Shown here piece after piece: positions 10,543-18,645 of a stretch of DNA of 64,000 nucleotides. Positions within the stretch are counted from its first letter, which is position 1. Each line of letters starts with the position of its first letter. Source of the stretch: a bacterium (GTDB taxonomy: Bacteria > Babelota > Babeliae > Babelales > UBA12409); assembly GCA_018660415.1 (NCBI GenBank), contig JABJKG010000006.1, positions 78,448 through 142,447 of the forward strand, in the 5' to 3' direction. Below the pieces are notes generated by a model. It did no database searches, was not told where the DNA came from, and saw only the letters and a list, made by a program, of their open reading frames with translations. The translations under genes and the position numbers were made by a program.

Positions 10543-11490
10543 ATGAAGTTTATTAAAGAATTAGCTCAACAATTAGATCCAACGTGGTGGTCAAGGCAGG
10601 CAGTAGTTTGTTTTACTGGGCCACTCTATCCACTTTTATTTCTTTCGGCTTGGCAACAAAAACTTAAAAACATTGTAGCCAAACCTTATGTTATTTGTGA
10701 TTTAACCACCCAAGACTTATCGAGTTTAAAAAGCTCACTAGGAACAAGTTTTTTGGGTGAGTCCTGCATTTATTATCTAGGGGATATATCGTCGCTGCCT
10801 ACAAAAAAAAGAGATGCCTGGGACCTTTATATATCGCAATACAAGGGACCACATTGTTTAGTGTTTTTTTCTGATAAACTTAAGCAAGTTCAAAAGAATG
10901 ATAAAGCTCATATTATTGAAGTGTCGGAATGGTTGAATCAGCAGGAGCATATAGAGTTGTTGAAATTATATTGGACGCCTCAAGAATTTACTCGGTGTCG
11001 GCCATTTGTAATGCAACTTTTTAAACAGTATGGTCGTATTCTGGTTGATGAGGGGTATCTTCTTAGTCATTATGCAATTTTATTAGGTGCGAATACTCAA
11101 CAGTTTATGTCGTCTTGGGTGGAGACTATTGTTCCCAATGAAGGGTCGTTGTTTGAAATGAGTGCAGCATTATTGGCTGGTAAGAAGGAAGCATTTATAG
11201 AGCAGCATTCATTACTTAAGGATGTATATCCGTTACCGTTTTGGGTGAGTTTCTGGTCAGAGCAACTGTTTAGAGCACATTACTATTGTCAGTATAAAAA
11301 AGATAATCGGCTACAAGAGGCTAAGCAAATTGGCTTTAGGTTGCCGTTTAGTTTCTTGCAAAAAGATTGGCGATCCAGTTCAATTGAAAAGCTCAAGAAC
11401 GGTCATAAACTTTTATATCAAATTGACTACGATTTTAAGAACGGAAGTTCAGAGTTACAACTAGATAACTTCTATTTTCAGATGTTATAG
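10543..11490 (+). CDS. Probable divergent DNA polymerase III delta subunit (HolA-like)
   Basis: A 315-residue soluble protein. Its C-terminal part has the order seen in HolA collar domains: an FEMSAALLAGKKEAF block (about 208-222), then LPFWVSFWSEQLFRAHYY, a GFRLPFSFLQKDW segment, and a final helix with KLLYQIDYDFKNGSSELQLDNFYFQML-type spacing (aspartate, serine/glycine, leucine pattern near the end). The N-terminal part looks like the P-loop-less AAA+ fold of delta. HolA loads the beta clamp. The identification rests on pattern memory and could be wrong. It ends tail-to-tail with the DUF502 gene, sharing 6 bases. Confidence 0.5.
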   Translation: MKFIKELAQQLDPTWWSRQAVVCFTGPLYPLLFLSAWQQKLKNIVAKPYVICDLTTQDLSSLKSSLGTSFLGESCIYYLGDISSLPTKKRDAWDLYISQYKGPHCLVFFSDKLKQVQKNDKAHIIEVSEWLNQQEHIELLKLYWTPQEFTRCRPFVMQLFKQYGRILVDEGYLLSHYAILLGANTQQFMSSWVETIVPNEGSLFEMSAALLAGKKEAFIEQHSLLKDVYPLPFWVSFWSEQLFRAHYYCQYKKDNRLQEAKQIGFRLPFSFLQKDWRSSSIEKLKNGHKLLYQIDYDFKNGSSELQLDNFYFQML

Positions 11491-12114
11491 TTCCTTGTCT
11501 TGTACAAACTTATCGGGATGAATAATTCCACCTGATATAACTAACGCCATTGCTTCTTGTCGATTCATAGAACATTTAATCAATTCTTTTTCAGTAACTG
11601 AGATCAAGTATCCAGTAGTAGGGGTTGGTGTTGTTGGAATAAAGACTGTATGGAACACCTCTTCTGTTGATGGAGCAATCTCTGAAGGCAAGACACCTGT
11701 CACAAAACCAAGTGTGTATACTCCCTTGCGTGGAAACTCTACATATACAACTTGTTGAATACTCACTTTATCAGAGTGTGTAAGAGCGTGTACGAGTTGC
11801 TTGATTCCATGATAGACCGGTCGTACTAGTGGAATTCTCATGACCAGGGACTCTAGCCAATGGATAATACCTTTAAGTATGAAAAGCTTGGAAATGATTC
11901 CTATAGCAAAGATGAATGCTAGTACAAAAACAAATTCAGCGTAGGGAGACAAGTATTGAAGGCTTACTGGGGTTATATACTGGAGAGGCTTAAACCAATG
12001 TGCCAATAGTCTGAATGTAAACAAGAAAAGATAAATCGTTAGCACTATGGGAAGTATGGTAAATAAACCACTGAAAAAGAGTGATTTTAAGGTATTAAGA
12101 AATTTGTTTTTCAT
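11485..12114 (-). CDS. DUF502 family membrane protein
   Basis: A 209-residue protein with two strongly hydrophobic segments, at about residues 14-35 (LFFSGLFTILPIVLTIYLF) and 60-85. A conserved central part follows: LVMRIPLVRPVYHGIKQLV, then the VVYVEFPRKGVYTLGFVTG strand and a VFIPTTPTPTTGYLI segment. This pattern is typical of DUF502, a bacterial and plant membrane family of unknown biochemical role. It is monocistronic and convergent with the HolA-like gene. A perfect 8-bp inverted repeat lies just upstream of its start codon. Confidence 0.88.
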   Translation of the reverse strand: MKNKFLNTLKSLFFSGLFTILPIVLTIYLFLFTFRLLAHWFKPLQYITPVSLQYLSPYAEFVFVLAFIFAIGIISKLFILKGIIHWLESLVMRIPLVRPVYHGIKQLVHALTHSDKVSIQQVVYVEFPRKGVYTLGFVTGVLPSEIAPSTEEVFHTVFIPTTPTPTTGYLISVTEKELIKCSMNRQEAMALVISGGIIHPDKFVQDKEL

Positions 12115-12122
12115 AGCTTTTT

Positions 12123-12156
12123 ATGACCATTTAGGGTTAATGAAGAGTATGGTCAT
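12123..12156. promoter_or_regulatory. 8-bp inverted repeat upstream of the DUF502 gene
   Basis: ATGACCAT at 12123-12130 and ATGGTCAT at 12149-12156 are perfect inverted copies 18 bases apart, 9 bases upstream of the minus-strand start at 12114. It could be an operator or an mRNA hairpin near the ribosome binding site. Only the symmetry is seen. Confidence 0.3.
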
Positions 12157-12386
12157 CCTATTTTGGCCAAGGTAAAATGGGCTTTTTCTTGGCTGATTAC
12201 TCACTTATTAACTGCCTCTAATTATAGCTTTTTTACTCAAAAATGTAAACTTACTACAGGTTGATATCGGAAGGTAGAGAGGCTCAAAAGAGCCATTTGA
12301 TGGGGGCTGTTGGGGTTTCTCTTTATTGGTTTATACTTATATATAGAATGATTACTTATATATCACATCTAAATGGAGGATTCATT

Positions 12387-12848
12387 ATGAAATCAAAATT
12401 ATTACTCATCGCCTTATTGAGCGTTGTAGGTATGGTAAAAGCTGATTGGGAGACATTTAACGTATTAAAGAGTGATCTTTGTGCTCGTCAAAACTTTCTT
12501 GGTAAGGATGCTTACTTTAAGGTTATCAATTCAGGTATTGAAGCTGCAAAAAAAGATCTCGAAATTGGTCGTTATGTACTCAGAACTCAAAATTTGTGTG
12601 ATGGTGTAAAAGCGTACATGGATGCAGTAGTTGATTTTGCGGTATATGACTTTAATAAGCCACGCATGTTCAAGCCAGCATTAGTTAGACTTAACTTAGA
12701 AAAAGCGATTGAAAAAGTTAAAAAAGAAGCTAACCTTAACTTTGATGTTAAAAAAGAGCTTCAAAAGACTATCGATCTTATCAAAGAAATGAATGTTGTT
12801 GTTCGCAATAACGTTGGAGTTTGGGCGGCGATTCGTCGTAACTTCTAA
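12387..12848 (+). CDS. Small secreted protein of unknown function
   Basis: A 153-residue protein I do not recognise. The start at 12387 is chosen over an in-frame upstream start because GGAGG (12375-12379) precedes it and because it gives a clean Sec signal peptide (KSKLLLIALLSVVGMVKA, cleavage after Ala about residue 19). The mature part is Lys-rich and mostly helical, with cysteines near residues 33 and 72, and ends IRRNF. It has its own weak upstream promoter-like sequence (TTGGGG, 16 bases, TATACT at 12332) and a strong terminator, so it is probably a single-gene unit with good expression. Confidence 0.8.
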   Translation: MKSKLLLIALLSVVGMVKADWETFNVLKSDLCARQNFLGKDAYFKVINSGIEAAKKDLEIGRYVLRTQNLCDGVKAYMDAVVDFAVYDFNKPRMFKPALVRLNLEKAIEKVKKEANLNFDVKKELQKTIDLIKEMNVVVRNNVGVWAAIRRNF

Positions 12849-12875
12849 TTTTTAATTAAAAATTGGACTCTAGAG

Positions 12876-12918
12876 AATGCCATCGTGGTAATTAATACCG
12901 CGATGGCATTTTTCTTTT
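12876..12918 (+). terminator. Rho-independent terminator
   Basis: AATGCCATCG (12876-12885) pairs with CGATGGCATT (12901-12910), with inner complementarity GGTA/TACC, followed by TTTTTCTTTTT. It ends the secreted-protein unit and reaches the stop codon of the convergent YbbR gene. Confidence 0.85.
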
Positions 12919-13307
12919 TAACCGAGTTCGAGTGCTTCTTTGTGTATCTTTACAGTGCTTGGAGCATAATTTACCAAGTTTACATTATTGGGCAATAGGA
13001 TATCTCCTTCAGCCAGGGTTACGTCTTTTTCGGTATAATCTGTTTGTGCAGCATCAAGGTGAATTGATGGGGCATATTGTTCAATGCTCTGCAATGAGTC
13101 TCGCTTTCCTTTTACGGTTACTTCAATTGTTTCTGGCGCCACAATGCGCTCTTTCTTTTGGGTATTATAAAAGAAGAGTGGGATCTTAAAGGTCCGTGTC
13201 GTTATTTGGTTGGTTGCAAGTAAGAGCCAAAAACAGTAGCCGCAAAAAACGGCAAAGAGTTTAATGAGAGGGTGAGACAGGAGGAGATTTCTTATGGTCA
13301 CTTTCAT
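12918..13307 (-). CDS. YbbR/CdaR-like protein
   Basis: A 129-residue membrane-anchored protein with one transmembrane helix (residues 14-34, LIKLFAVFCGYCFWLLLAT). One YbbR-type beta domain follows, with VEVTVKGKRDSLQSI near 62-75 and a LPNNVNLVNYAPSTVKI end. Typical CdaR has three or four YbbR repeats; this one has only one. YbbR/CdaR partners regulate the diadenylate cyclase CdaA, and this gene lies directly downstream of a CdaA-like gene, overlapping it by 47 bases. The anchor requires a start inside that overlap, so the overlap is real. Confidence 0.75.
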   Translation of the reverse strand: MKVTIRNLLLSHPLIKLFAVFCGYCFWLLLATNQITTRTFKIPLFFYNTQKKERIVAPETIEVTVKGKRDSLQSIEQYAPSIHLDAAQTDYTEKDVTLAEGDILLPNNVNLVNYAPSTVKIHKEALELG

Positions 13308-14097
13308 GGTATTCTTTCCGTTTTGAAAGGGGTTTATAATGCTGTTTGGTATATTGCTTAATCACTTGGATGGCGGTTTCGGTTGGTGCATCGGCGACCA
13401 GGGTTCCTTGGCCGATTATATCAAACATGCGCGTTTCATGGGATAGTTTACAAATAAGTACATCACTAAGAGAACTTAGGGCTAATGCTTGGTCATGCCA
13501 TAATTCTTTACTATTTTCGGTGCCCTTGGGAAGGGTTAATGCTTGCCAGGTAGCGTTAACGCCTAAGAGTTCGCCATGGGCATTTACCCAGACACCATTG
13601 GACGATTGAAATGCTGAACTATCTAAGAGGATCTCCAGTAGCTGGCCTTGAATTTGCGTATTAAGCTTGATTGAGCATTGGATATGTTCTTGAAGGGAGT
13701 CATTGTTTTCAATAATAAAAATTACTTCCTTTTTTTTACTGGCAGCCACGAATGAGGTTCGGATAATAGTTTCAATCCAGTCCTCTTTGGGAATTTTTGC
13801 TGGTTTAATATTTTGGAGGCATACAAAATTCTTTTGAAGAGTTCTTTGATGAGCCAGTACAAAAAGCATTAACAGTCCTGGCCAGTACAGGAGGCAAAAG
13901 GTGGTTAAGGTTGCAAGGTTAAAGTATGTGCATGTTAGCATTGCGGTACTGGAGACATAGATATACGGTAACAGTTGTTTTTGTTTGTCTTGGATAAGCC
14001 ATATTGAAAAAAAATAAAAGCCGCATGAGAATATTAATATTTCCAATACGTCTTGCCAGTTGTAAATATAAAGTGATTGTAAGTAAGCATGCATCAT
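13261..14097 (-). CDS. CdaA-like diadenylate cyclase homologue with degenerate active site
   Basis: A 278-residue protein with three N-terminal hydrophobic segments (about 18-34, 43-58, 65-82) and a C-terminal region aligning by eye with the DAC domain of CdaA, which makes c-di-AMP from two ATP. Active enzymes carry DGA and RHR motifs. The equivalent positions here read NGV (167-169) and WHD (200-202), while the flanking pattern (SDVLICKLSHETRMFDIIGQGTL) is kept. It is therefore probably inactive or altered in substrate. It overlaps a YbbR/CdaR-like gene, the usual partner. GGAGAG (14103-14108 on the complement) precedes the ATG. Confidence 0.68.
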   Translation of the reverse strand: MMHAYLQSLYIYNWQDVLEILIFSCGFYFFSIWLIQDKQKQLLPYIYVSSTAMLTCTYFNLATLTTFCLLYWPGLLMLFVLAHQRTLQKNFVCLQNIKPAKIPKEDWIETIIRTSFVAASKKKEVIFIIENNDSLQEHIQCSIKLNTQIQGQLLEILLDSSAFQSSNGVWVNAHGELLGVNATWQALTLPKGTENSKELWHDQALALSSLSDVLICKLSHETRMFDIIGQGTLVADAPTETAIQVIKQYTKQHYKPLSKRKEYHESDHKKSPPVSPSH

Positions 14098-14228
14098 AAA
14101 TTTCTCTCCAATAATGAGATGATACTTTGTTTATCAAAAACTTAGTCCGGGAAAGAAATTTTGTACAGCATCTTTATTTTTAGATAAACTTAAAAAAAGT
14201 TAAAATCCCTAGAACAAAAGATTAAATT

Positions 14229-15230
14229 ATGCCAAAGAAAATTATATTAACAGGTGATAGACCAACGGGGCCATTACACCTCGGTCATTATGTAGGATCA
14301 CTTCTCAATCGTGTAAGGCTTCAAGATGAATATGATCAATATATCATGCTTGCAGACCTACAGGCGTTGACGGATAATTTTGCTAATAGTAAGCAAGTTC
14401 ATGACAATGTATTTCAGGTAATGTTGGACTATTTGGCGGTTGGTATCGATCCTGATAAGTCTACCTTTTTAATTCAGTCCATGATTCCACAAATACCTGA
14501 GTTGACTACATATTACATGAATTTGGTGTCTCTTAACCGTGTGGTGAGGAACCCAACTGTTAAGACTGAGATTAAACAAAAGAAGTTTGGTGAGAGTGTG
14601 CCATTGGGATTTGTTACCTATCCGGTATCCCAGGCGGCAGACATTTCTATTTTTAAAGCATCTTTGGTACCTGTTGGTGAAGATCAGCTTCCTATGATCG
14701 AACAAACCAATGAGGTGGTTCGTGCATTTAATCGCATCTATAATTGTGATGTTTTGATTGAGGCTGAAGCGCTGATACCAAAAGTTTCTCGCTTAGTTGG
14801 TACTGATGGTAAGGCTAAAATGAGTAAGTCTTTAGGTAATGCAATTTATCTTTCGGATTCGGCTGATGATATTAAAAAGAAGGTCATGAGCATGTTTACT
14901 GATCCTGATCATGTTCGGGTTGAAGATCCTGGTAAGATTGAGGGAAATACGGTGTTTATGTATTTGGATGTTTTTGATACTGATACTGAGGAAGTTGCTC
15001 GACTAAAGGAACACTATCAAAAGGGTGGTCTTGGGGATGTGGTCTTGAAAAAGCGCTTAGTTGAAGTTCTTGAGAACTTGATCGGTCCAATCAGGGAGCG
15101 TCGTGAAAATTTTGCAAAAGATCCTGAGCAAGTCAGAAAGATTTTACAGCAGGGAACGCAAAAAGCTGAAGCGGTAGCCGCACAAACGCTGCAAGAAGTT
15201 AAACAAGCAATGGGTTTAATATACTTTTAA
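14229..15230 (+). CDS. trpS: Tryptophan--tRNA ligase
   Basis: A class I aminoacyl-tRNA synthetase of 333 residues, normal for bacterial TrpRS, which charges tRNA-Trp in the cytoplasm. The HIGH-type signature is [10 protein letters not shown] (15-24) and the KMSKS motif is at 197-201 (AKMSKSLGN). The [14 protein letters not shown] helix is also typical. It is transcribed divergently from the cdaA-like gene across 131 bases. I see no T-box leader upstream. Confidence 0.97.
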   Translation: MPKKIILTGDRPTGPLHLGHYVGSLLNRVRLQDEYDQYIMLADLQALTDNFANSKQVHDNVFQVMLDYLAVGIDPDKSTFLIQSMIPQIPELTTYYMNLVSLNRVVRNPTVKTEIKQKKFGESVPLGFVTYPVSQAADISIFKASLVPVGEDQLPMIEQTNEVVRAFNRIYNCDVLIEAEALIPKVSRLVGTDGKAKMSKSLGNAIYLSDSADDIKKKVMSMFTDPDHVRVEDPGKIEGNTVFMYLDVFDTDTEEVARLKEHYQKGGLGDVVLKKRLVEVLENLIGPIRERRENFAKDPEQVRKILQQGTQKAEAVAAQTLQEVKQAMGLIYF

Positions 15231-15321
15231 TCAAAGTCTTTTTTTTTGATAAGGTTGCATGTTAACCTTTCCTTCAAGTTGGCCACGAGGTCCAACTGTG
15301 AAGGGAGAGGGGAGAGCGTAC

Positions 15322-15837
15322 ATGCTACGTAACAATACAAGGTATCCCATTATTTTTGGTGGGATAATTATTTTTCTGGCGGTATTGACCGTTGTGGTTT
15401 TGCGTATGCGTTCGCGGACTATTATAGATGTTATCGCTACGCGTGATATTGCCAAGCTTGAAGATATATTTACACATATCAATAGTGAGTGTCATATTTT
15501 AGGCTTTGACAAACAAGATAGCCGTATTGATTTTCTTACGGCCAAAAATCCTGTCGGTTCTAAGGTGGGATCCATGACCTTACGGATTCCTGAGCGTTGG
15601 GATGGTCCATATCTTCAAAAAAGTTTAATCTTGCAAGGTAAGTTCTACCAGGTTGTCAAAACCGACAAAGGATACTTTGTTGCCCCTGGTGACGGCGTGC
15701 GCTTATCAAATGGCCAAACCATTGGTCGTGATATTGTTCTTAACAAGTCTGCTGATATTTCAGCCTTGATTCACTCCAAGGTTTTACAAGATAAAAAAGG
15801 TCAGGCATTAGCAGCGCGTATTCCCGTCAGTAATTAA
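15322..15837 (+). CDS. Single-pass membrane protein of unknown function
   Basis: A 171-residue protein starting at ATG 15322, preceded by a purine-rich GAGAGGGGAGAG; an in-frame start at 15259 would add a stretch that is not membrane-like. A single hydrophobic segment (about residues 9-26, PIIFGGIIIFLAVLTVVVL) follows an Arg-rich N terminus, suggesting an N-in signal anchor. The exported part has a YLQKSLILQGKFYQVVKTDKGYF region and ends ARIPVSN. I do not recognise a family; a pseudopilin-like or YajC-like role is possible but unsupported. Its stop shares the palindrome TTAA (15834-15837) with the convergent helicase stop. Confidence 0.6.
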   Translation: MLRNNTRYPIIFGGIIIFLAVLTVVVLRMRSRTIIDVIATRDIAKLEDIFTHINSECHILGFDKQDSRIDFLTAKNPVGSKVGSMTLRIPERWDGPYLQKSLILQGKFYQVVKTDKGYFVAPGDGVRLSNGQTIGRDIVLNKSADISALIHSKVLQDKKGQALAARIPVSN

Positions 15838-18068
15838 ATTACTTGTACAAACGATGAAGCTATCTTTTTGACTCCAACCTTGAACTTGATGGTCAGGTGA
15901 TAAGATTTTTCAGTTTTTTCTACCTTTTGGATAACACCAACCCCAAACTTTTTATGTTGTACTACTTGGAGCTTTTTCCATGGATGTTGGATTCGGCTAG
16001 GATTAAGTTTTTTAACCACATTTGTTGCTGGAATAACCGTTTTACGGGCCCCGAAGGTTGCAATCGAAGAAGTTTTAGCGACTTGTTCTTTTTTACCCCA
16101 CAGTTGTCCAAACAGTTCCTTAAATTCCCATTCTTTCCAGTACGAGCAGTCATGACGGGTGATCAATGAGGATGATATTTCCTTAAGGAAGCGTGACGGT
16201 TCTTGGTAGTTGGTTTGCCCATAGGTGTTGCGATACCCAGCATGAGTTAAAAACAGATACTCTTCTGCACGAGTAACCCCCACATAACAAAGACGACGTT
16301 CCTCCTCAATATCCTCCAGCCTTTCTAAAGAGCGAGAGCTTGGCAATAGAGATTCTTCAACACCAGCAAGGACTACTGTCTTAAATTCAAGGCCTTTTGC
16401 TGCGTGTAGCGTCATGAGTTGGACTTGAGCTTCGTTTTTGTTTTTCTTGGTCATCTTTTCTTGCATGAGTGCGATCTCGCTGAGCATGTTGGTAACGGTA
16501 TCGATTTCTTGTAAAACAAAGTGTTCGGCCGCACGAATAAACTCTCGGGTGTTATCGATCTTGCTTTCTGCCTCATTAACATCAAATTCGTCCTTGAGAT
16601 AAAGATGGTACATGGTGCGCTTCATGATTTTATCTAAAGCCATGTCGGGTGCCATCTCCGGTTGTAACTCATGAAAAACGTTTAAAAAGTCTTGAATCGC
16701 CTGCTGCTTGGTCGGGGTTTGGCTGTCCTTTATCATTAGGAGGATTTCTTTGAAGTTCAGGAGCGGTTGATTGTTCCACTCATCAAGCAACTGTTCTTCA
16801 AACTTTTGTCCCAGCCCTTTTTTGGGACAGTTAATCACTCGGGAAAGAGCGATGCGATCAAACGGGTTGGCAATGAGTCGTAAGTAAGCGATAAGGTCTT
16901 TAATTTCTTTTCGGTCATAGAACTGAATACCGCCAATAATAACGTAAGGGATCGACTCTTTTATGAGCGACTCTTCAATGCTTCGTGATTGAAAGTGGGT
17001 TCGGTAGAGGATGGCTACCTTATTGAGTGGAATGCTTTTTGGTAAGGATTGTAAGAGCCATACAATTGAGTCGGCTTCTTGGTATCCTGATGCACAGCCC
17101 AATTGATGAACACGCTTAGTTCCTTTTTTCTCGGACCATAATTTTTTAGGGTTTCGTAACGTATTATTTTCGATAATGCTATGTGCTGTATCGAGTATCT
17201 GTTGAACGGAGCGATAGTTTTGCTCAATCTTGATAGTGGTTGATTTCGGAAAGTCCTTTTTAAAGTGGAGGATATTATCAATGGTAGCACCGCGCCACGA
17301 ATAAATGGACTGATCTTCATCGCCAACGATACAAACAGATTCTGCTGTTATGGTTTTACCATCCTTAGCCATTTGCTTGAGAAGTTCGTGTTGGATGACA
17401 TTAGTATCTTGGTACTCATCAATAAGGAGATGTTTAACTTGGTGTTGGAACTGTGCCTTAAATTCTTTATTCGAGCGGAACAGTTTTAATACTTCAATGA
17501 GCAGGTCATCAAAATCAAGACAGTTACTGACTAACTTTTCAGCTTCGTATTGTTTATAGACTTCCATGAGCGTTGGATCTACAAATGATTGATCATCTTG
17601 TGTTATTTTTCCATTCTTGATGGATGATATGTGATAGCTTGCTTGTCGTGGTGTAATAACTTTTTTTAGATCGTTGCGTGTAATAATTTGTGTGAGAATT
17701 TTGATTTGATCGTCACTATCGAGTATTGAAAATGTTGTTGGATATACAATCTTGAGCCATTTAAGACAGTACGAGTGAAAGGTACCAATGAATGGAAGGC
17801 GCGTGCTGGTTCCACCAAGGAACCTGGTAATACGTTCTTTCATTTCGCGTGCAGCTTTATTGGTAAAGGTTAATCCAACAATGCTTTCAGGCCTTACGTT
17901 TTCGTTAAGGATAAGATTGGTAATTCGTGCTGTAATAACTCGGGTTTTTCCTGAACCGGCACCGGCAATAACTAAGAGGTTACCTTTGGACTGTGTTACA
18001 GCTTTTTTTTGTGGGGTGTTTAATTCTTTATTAAGAAAAGTATTAAATTGGTCTATTAGTTCTTGCAT
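15834..18068 (-). CDS. pcrA: UvrD/PcrA family superfamily-1 DNA helicase
   Basis: A 3'-5' DNA helicase of 744 residues acting in nucleotide excision and mismatch repair and in removal of RecA or RNA polymerase from DNA. Motifs in order are the Q motif (LNTPQKKAV), Walker A GAGSGKT (36-42), LTFTNKAA, Walker B DEYQDTN, GDEDQSIYSWRGA, QNYRS, TLHAAKGLEF and RRLCYVGVTRA. The C-terminal VVQHKKFGVGVIQKVE module, a Tudor-like fold that contacts RNA polymerase in PcrA, is present and favours PcrA/UvrD over Rep. No strong ribosome binding site is visible. Confidence 0.92.
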   Translation of the reverse strand: MQELIDQFNTFLNKELNTPQKKAVTQSKGNLLVIAGAGSGKTRVITARITNLILNENVRPESIVGLTFTNKAAREMKERITRFLGGTSTRLPFIGTFHSYCLKWLKIVYPTTFSILDSDDQIKILTQIITRNDLKKVITPRQASYHISSIKNGKITQDDQSFVDPTLMEVYKQYEAEKLVSNCLDFDDLLIEVLKLFRSNKEFKAQFQHQVKHLLIDEYQDTNVIQHELLKQMAKDGKTITAESVCIVGDEDQSIYSWRGATIDNILHFKKDFPKSTTIKIEQNYRSVQQILDTAHSIIENNTLRNPKKLWSEKKGTKRVHQLGCASGYQEADSIVWLLQSLPKSIPLNKVAILYRTHFQSRSIEESLIKESIPYVIIGGIQFYDRKEIKDLIAYLRLIANPFDRIALSRVINCPKKGLGQKFEEQLLDEWNNQPLLNFKEILLMIKDSQTPTKQQAIQDFLNVFHELQPEMAPDMALDKIMKRTMYHLYLKDEFDVNEAESKIDNTREFIRAAEHFVLQEIDTVTNMLSEIALMQEKMTKKNKNEAQVQLMTLHAAKGLEFKTVVLAGVEESLLPSSRSLERLEDIEEERRLCYVGVTRAEEYLFLTHAGYRNTYGQTNYQEPSRFLKEISSSLITRHDCSYWKEWEFKELFGQLWGKKEQVAKTSSIATFGARKTVIPATNVVKKLNPSRIQHPWKKLQVVQHKKFGVGVIQKVEKTEKSYHLTIKFKVGVKKIASSFVQVI

Positions 18069-18124
18069 TATACTTTTATAAATTAAAGGTTAATTTTTTT
18101 CTTAGTATACCATGATAATAAAAG

Positions 18125-18170
18125 TTTGACATCCTCCTCACCCTGAAGGACGAGTTCTTTCGGCGGGAAT
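18125..18170. mobile_element. Isolated sequence resembling an IS200/IS605-family end
   Basis: TTTGACATCCTCCTCACCCTGAAGGACGAG followed by a GGCGGGAAT segment closely resembles the TTGAC-flanked hairpin ends of IS200/IS605 elements carrying tnpB. On the minus strand, CTCGTCC/GGGTGAG forms a 7-bp stem with loop TTCA, kept by two wobble pairs. No tnpA or tnpB is nearby, so this would be a relic or a solo end. The match is from memory of such ends, not from a search. Confidence 0.4.
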
Positions 18171-18178
18171 AGATAAAA

Positions 18179-18568
18179 TTATTCTAAAGCGGGTAGGTCT
18201 TCACCATCAGAAACTTCCGCACTTGTACATCCTCGGCTGGATTCAGATTCTATTTCTTCTCTTCTGCGCTTTAATCCTTCAAGCTTTTCTTCCCATTCTT
18301 GGATTTTTCTTTTTTTTTGTTCAGCCCAGCGAGGGTGTAGTTTTATTATTCTTTGTTGTGCGTAGATACCAGATTGGATTTGGGGAACTATGCCATTTAT
18401 GGTTTGTTCTTCTCTAGCTAAACCTTGTTCATCATGTCCGATTGGGACTTTTTGCAATGATGCTCGCTGTGCAAATATACATTGTCTTCTTAGAGCAATC
18501 TCTTCATTGCTCAGGCCAGCAAGGGTGAATGTATAGAATGTGAAAAGAAGTATTCCATAACGTTTCAT
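18179..18568 (-). CDS. Small secreted protein with Lys/Glu-rich coiled-coil tail
   Basis: About 129 residues from the ATG at 18568; a start 15 bases upstream is also possible, but AGGGAT lies at useful spacing before 18568. A short hydrophobic stretch (ILLFTFYTFTLAGLS) looks like a signal peptide. The second half is highly charged and helical (QKKRKIQEWEEKLEGLKRR), probably a coiled coil, and the protein ends in an acidic segment. I recognise no family. The gene lies upstream, in its own orientation, of the IS605-like hairpin. Confidence 0.6.
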   Translation of the reverse strand: MKRYGILLFTFYTFTLAGLSNEEIALRRQCIFAQRASLQKVPIGHDEQGLAREEQTINGIVPQIQSGIYAQQRIIKLHPRWAEQKKRKIQEWEEKLEGLKRRREEIESESSRGCTSAEVSDGEDLPALE

Positions 18569-18645
18569 ACTTATCCCTATCATTGAAAAAATTCAATGAT
18601 AAGGTTACTGTTTCTTATTTAGCTTATAAATAAAATGAATCTAAT

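Noticed and set aside
12261..12386. An upstream in-frame start for the secreted protein at 12387
   Set aside because: It lacks a ribosome binding site and destroys the signal peptide; GGAGG favours 12387.
14098..14228. Possible T-box leader before trpS
   Set aside because: No T-box sequence (TGGNACCGCG-like) or terminator/antiterminator pair is present.
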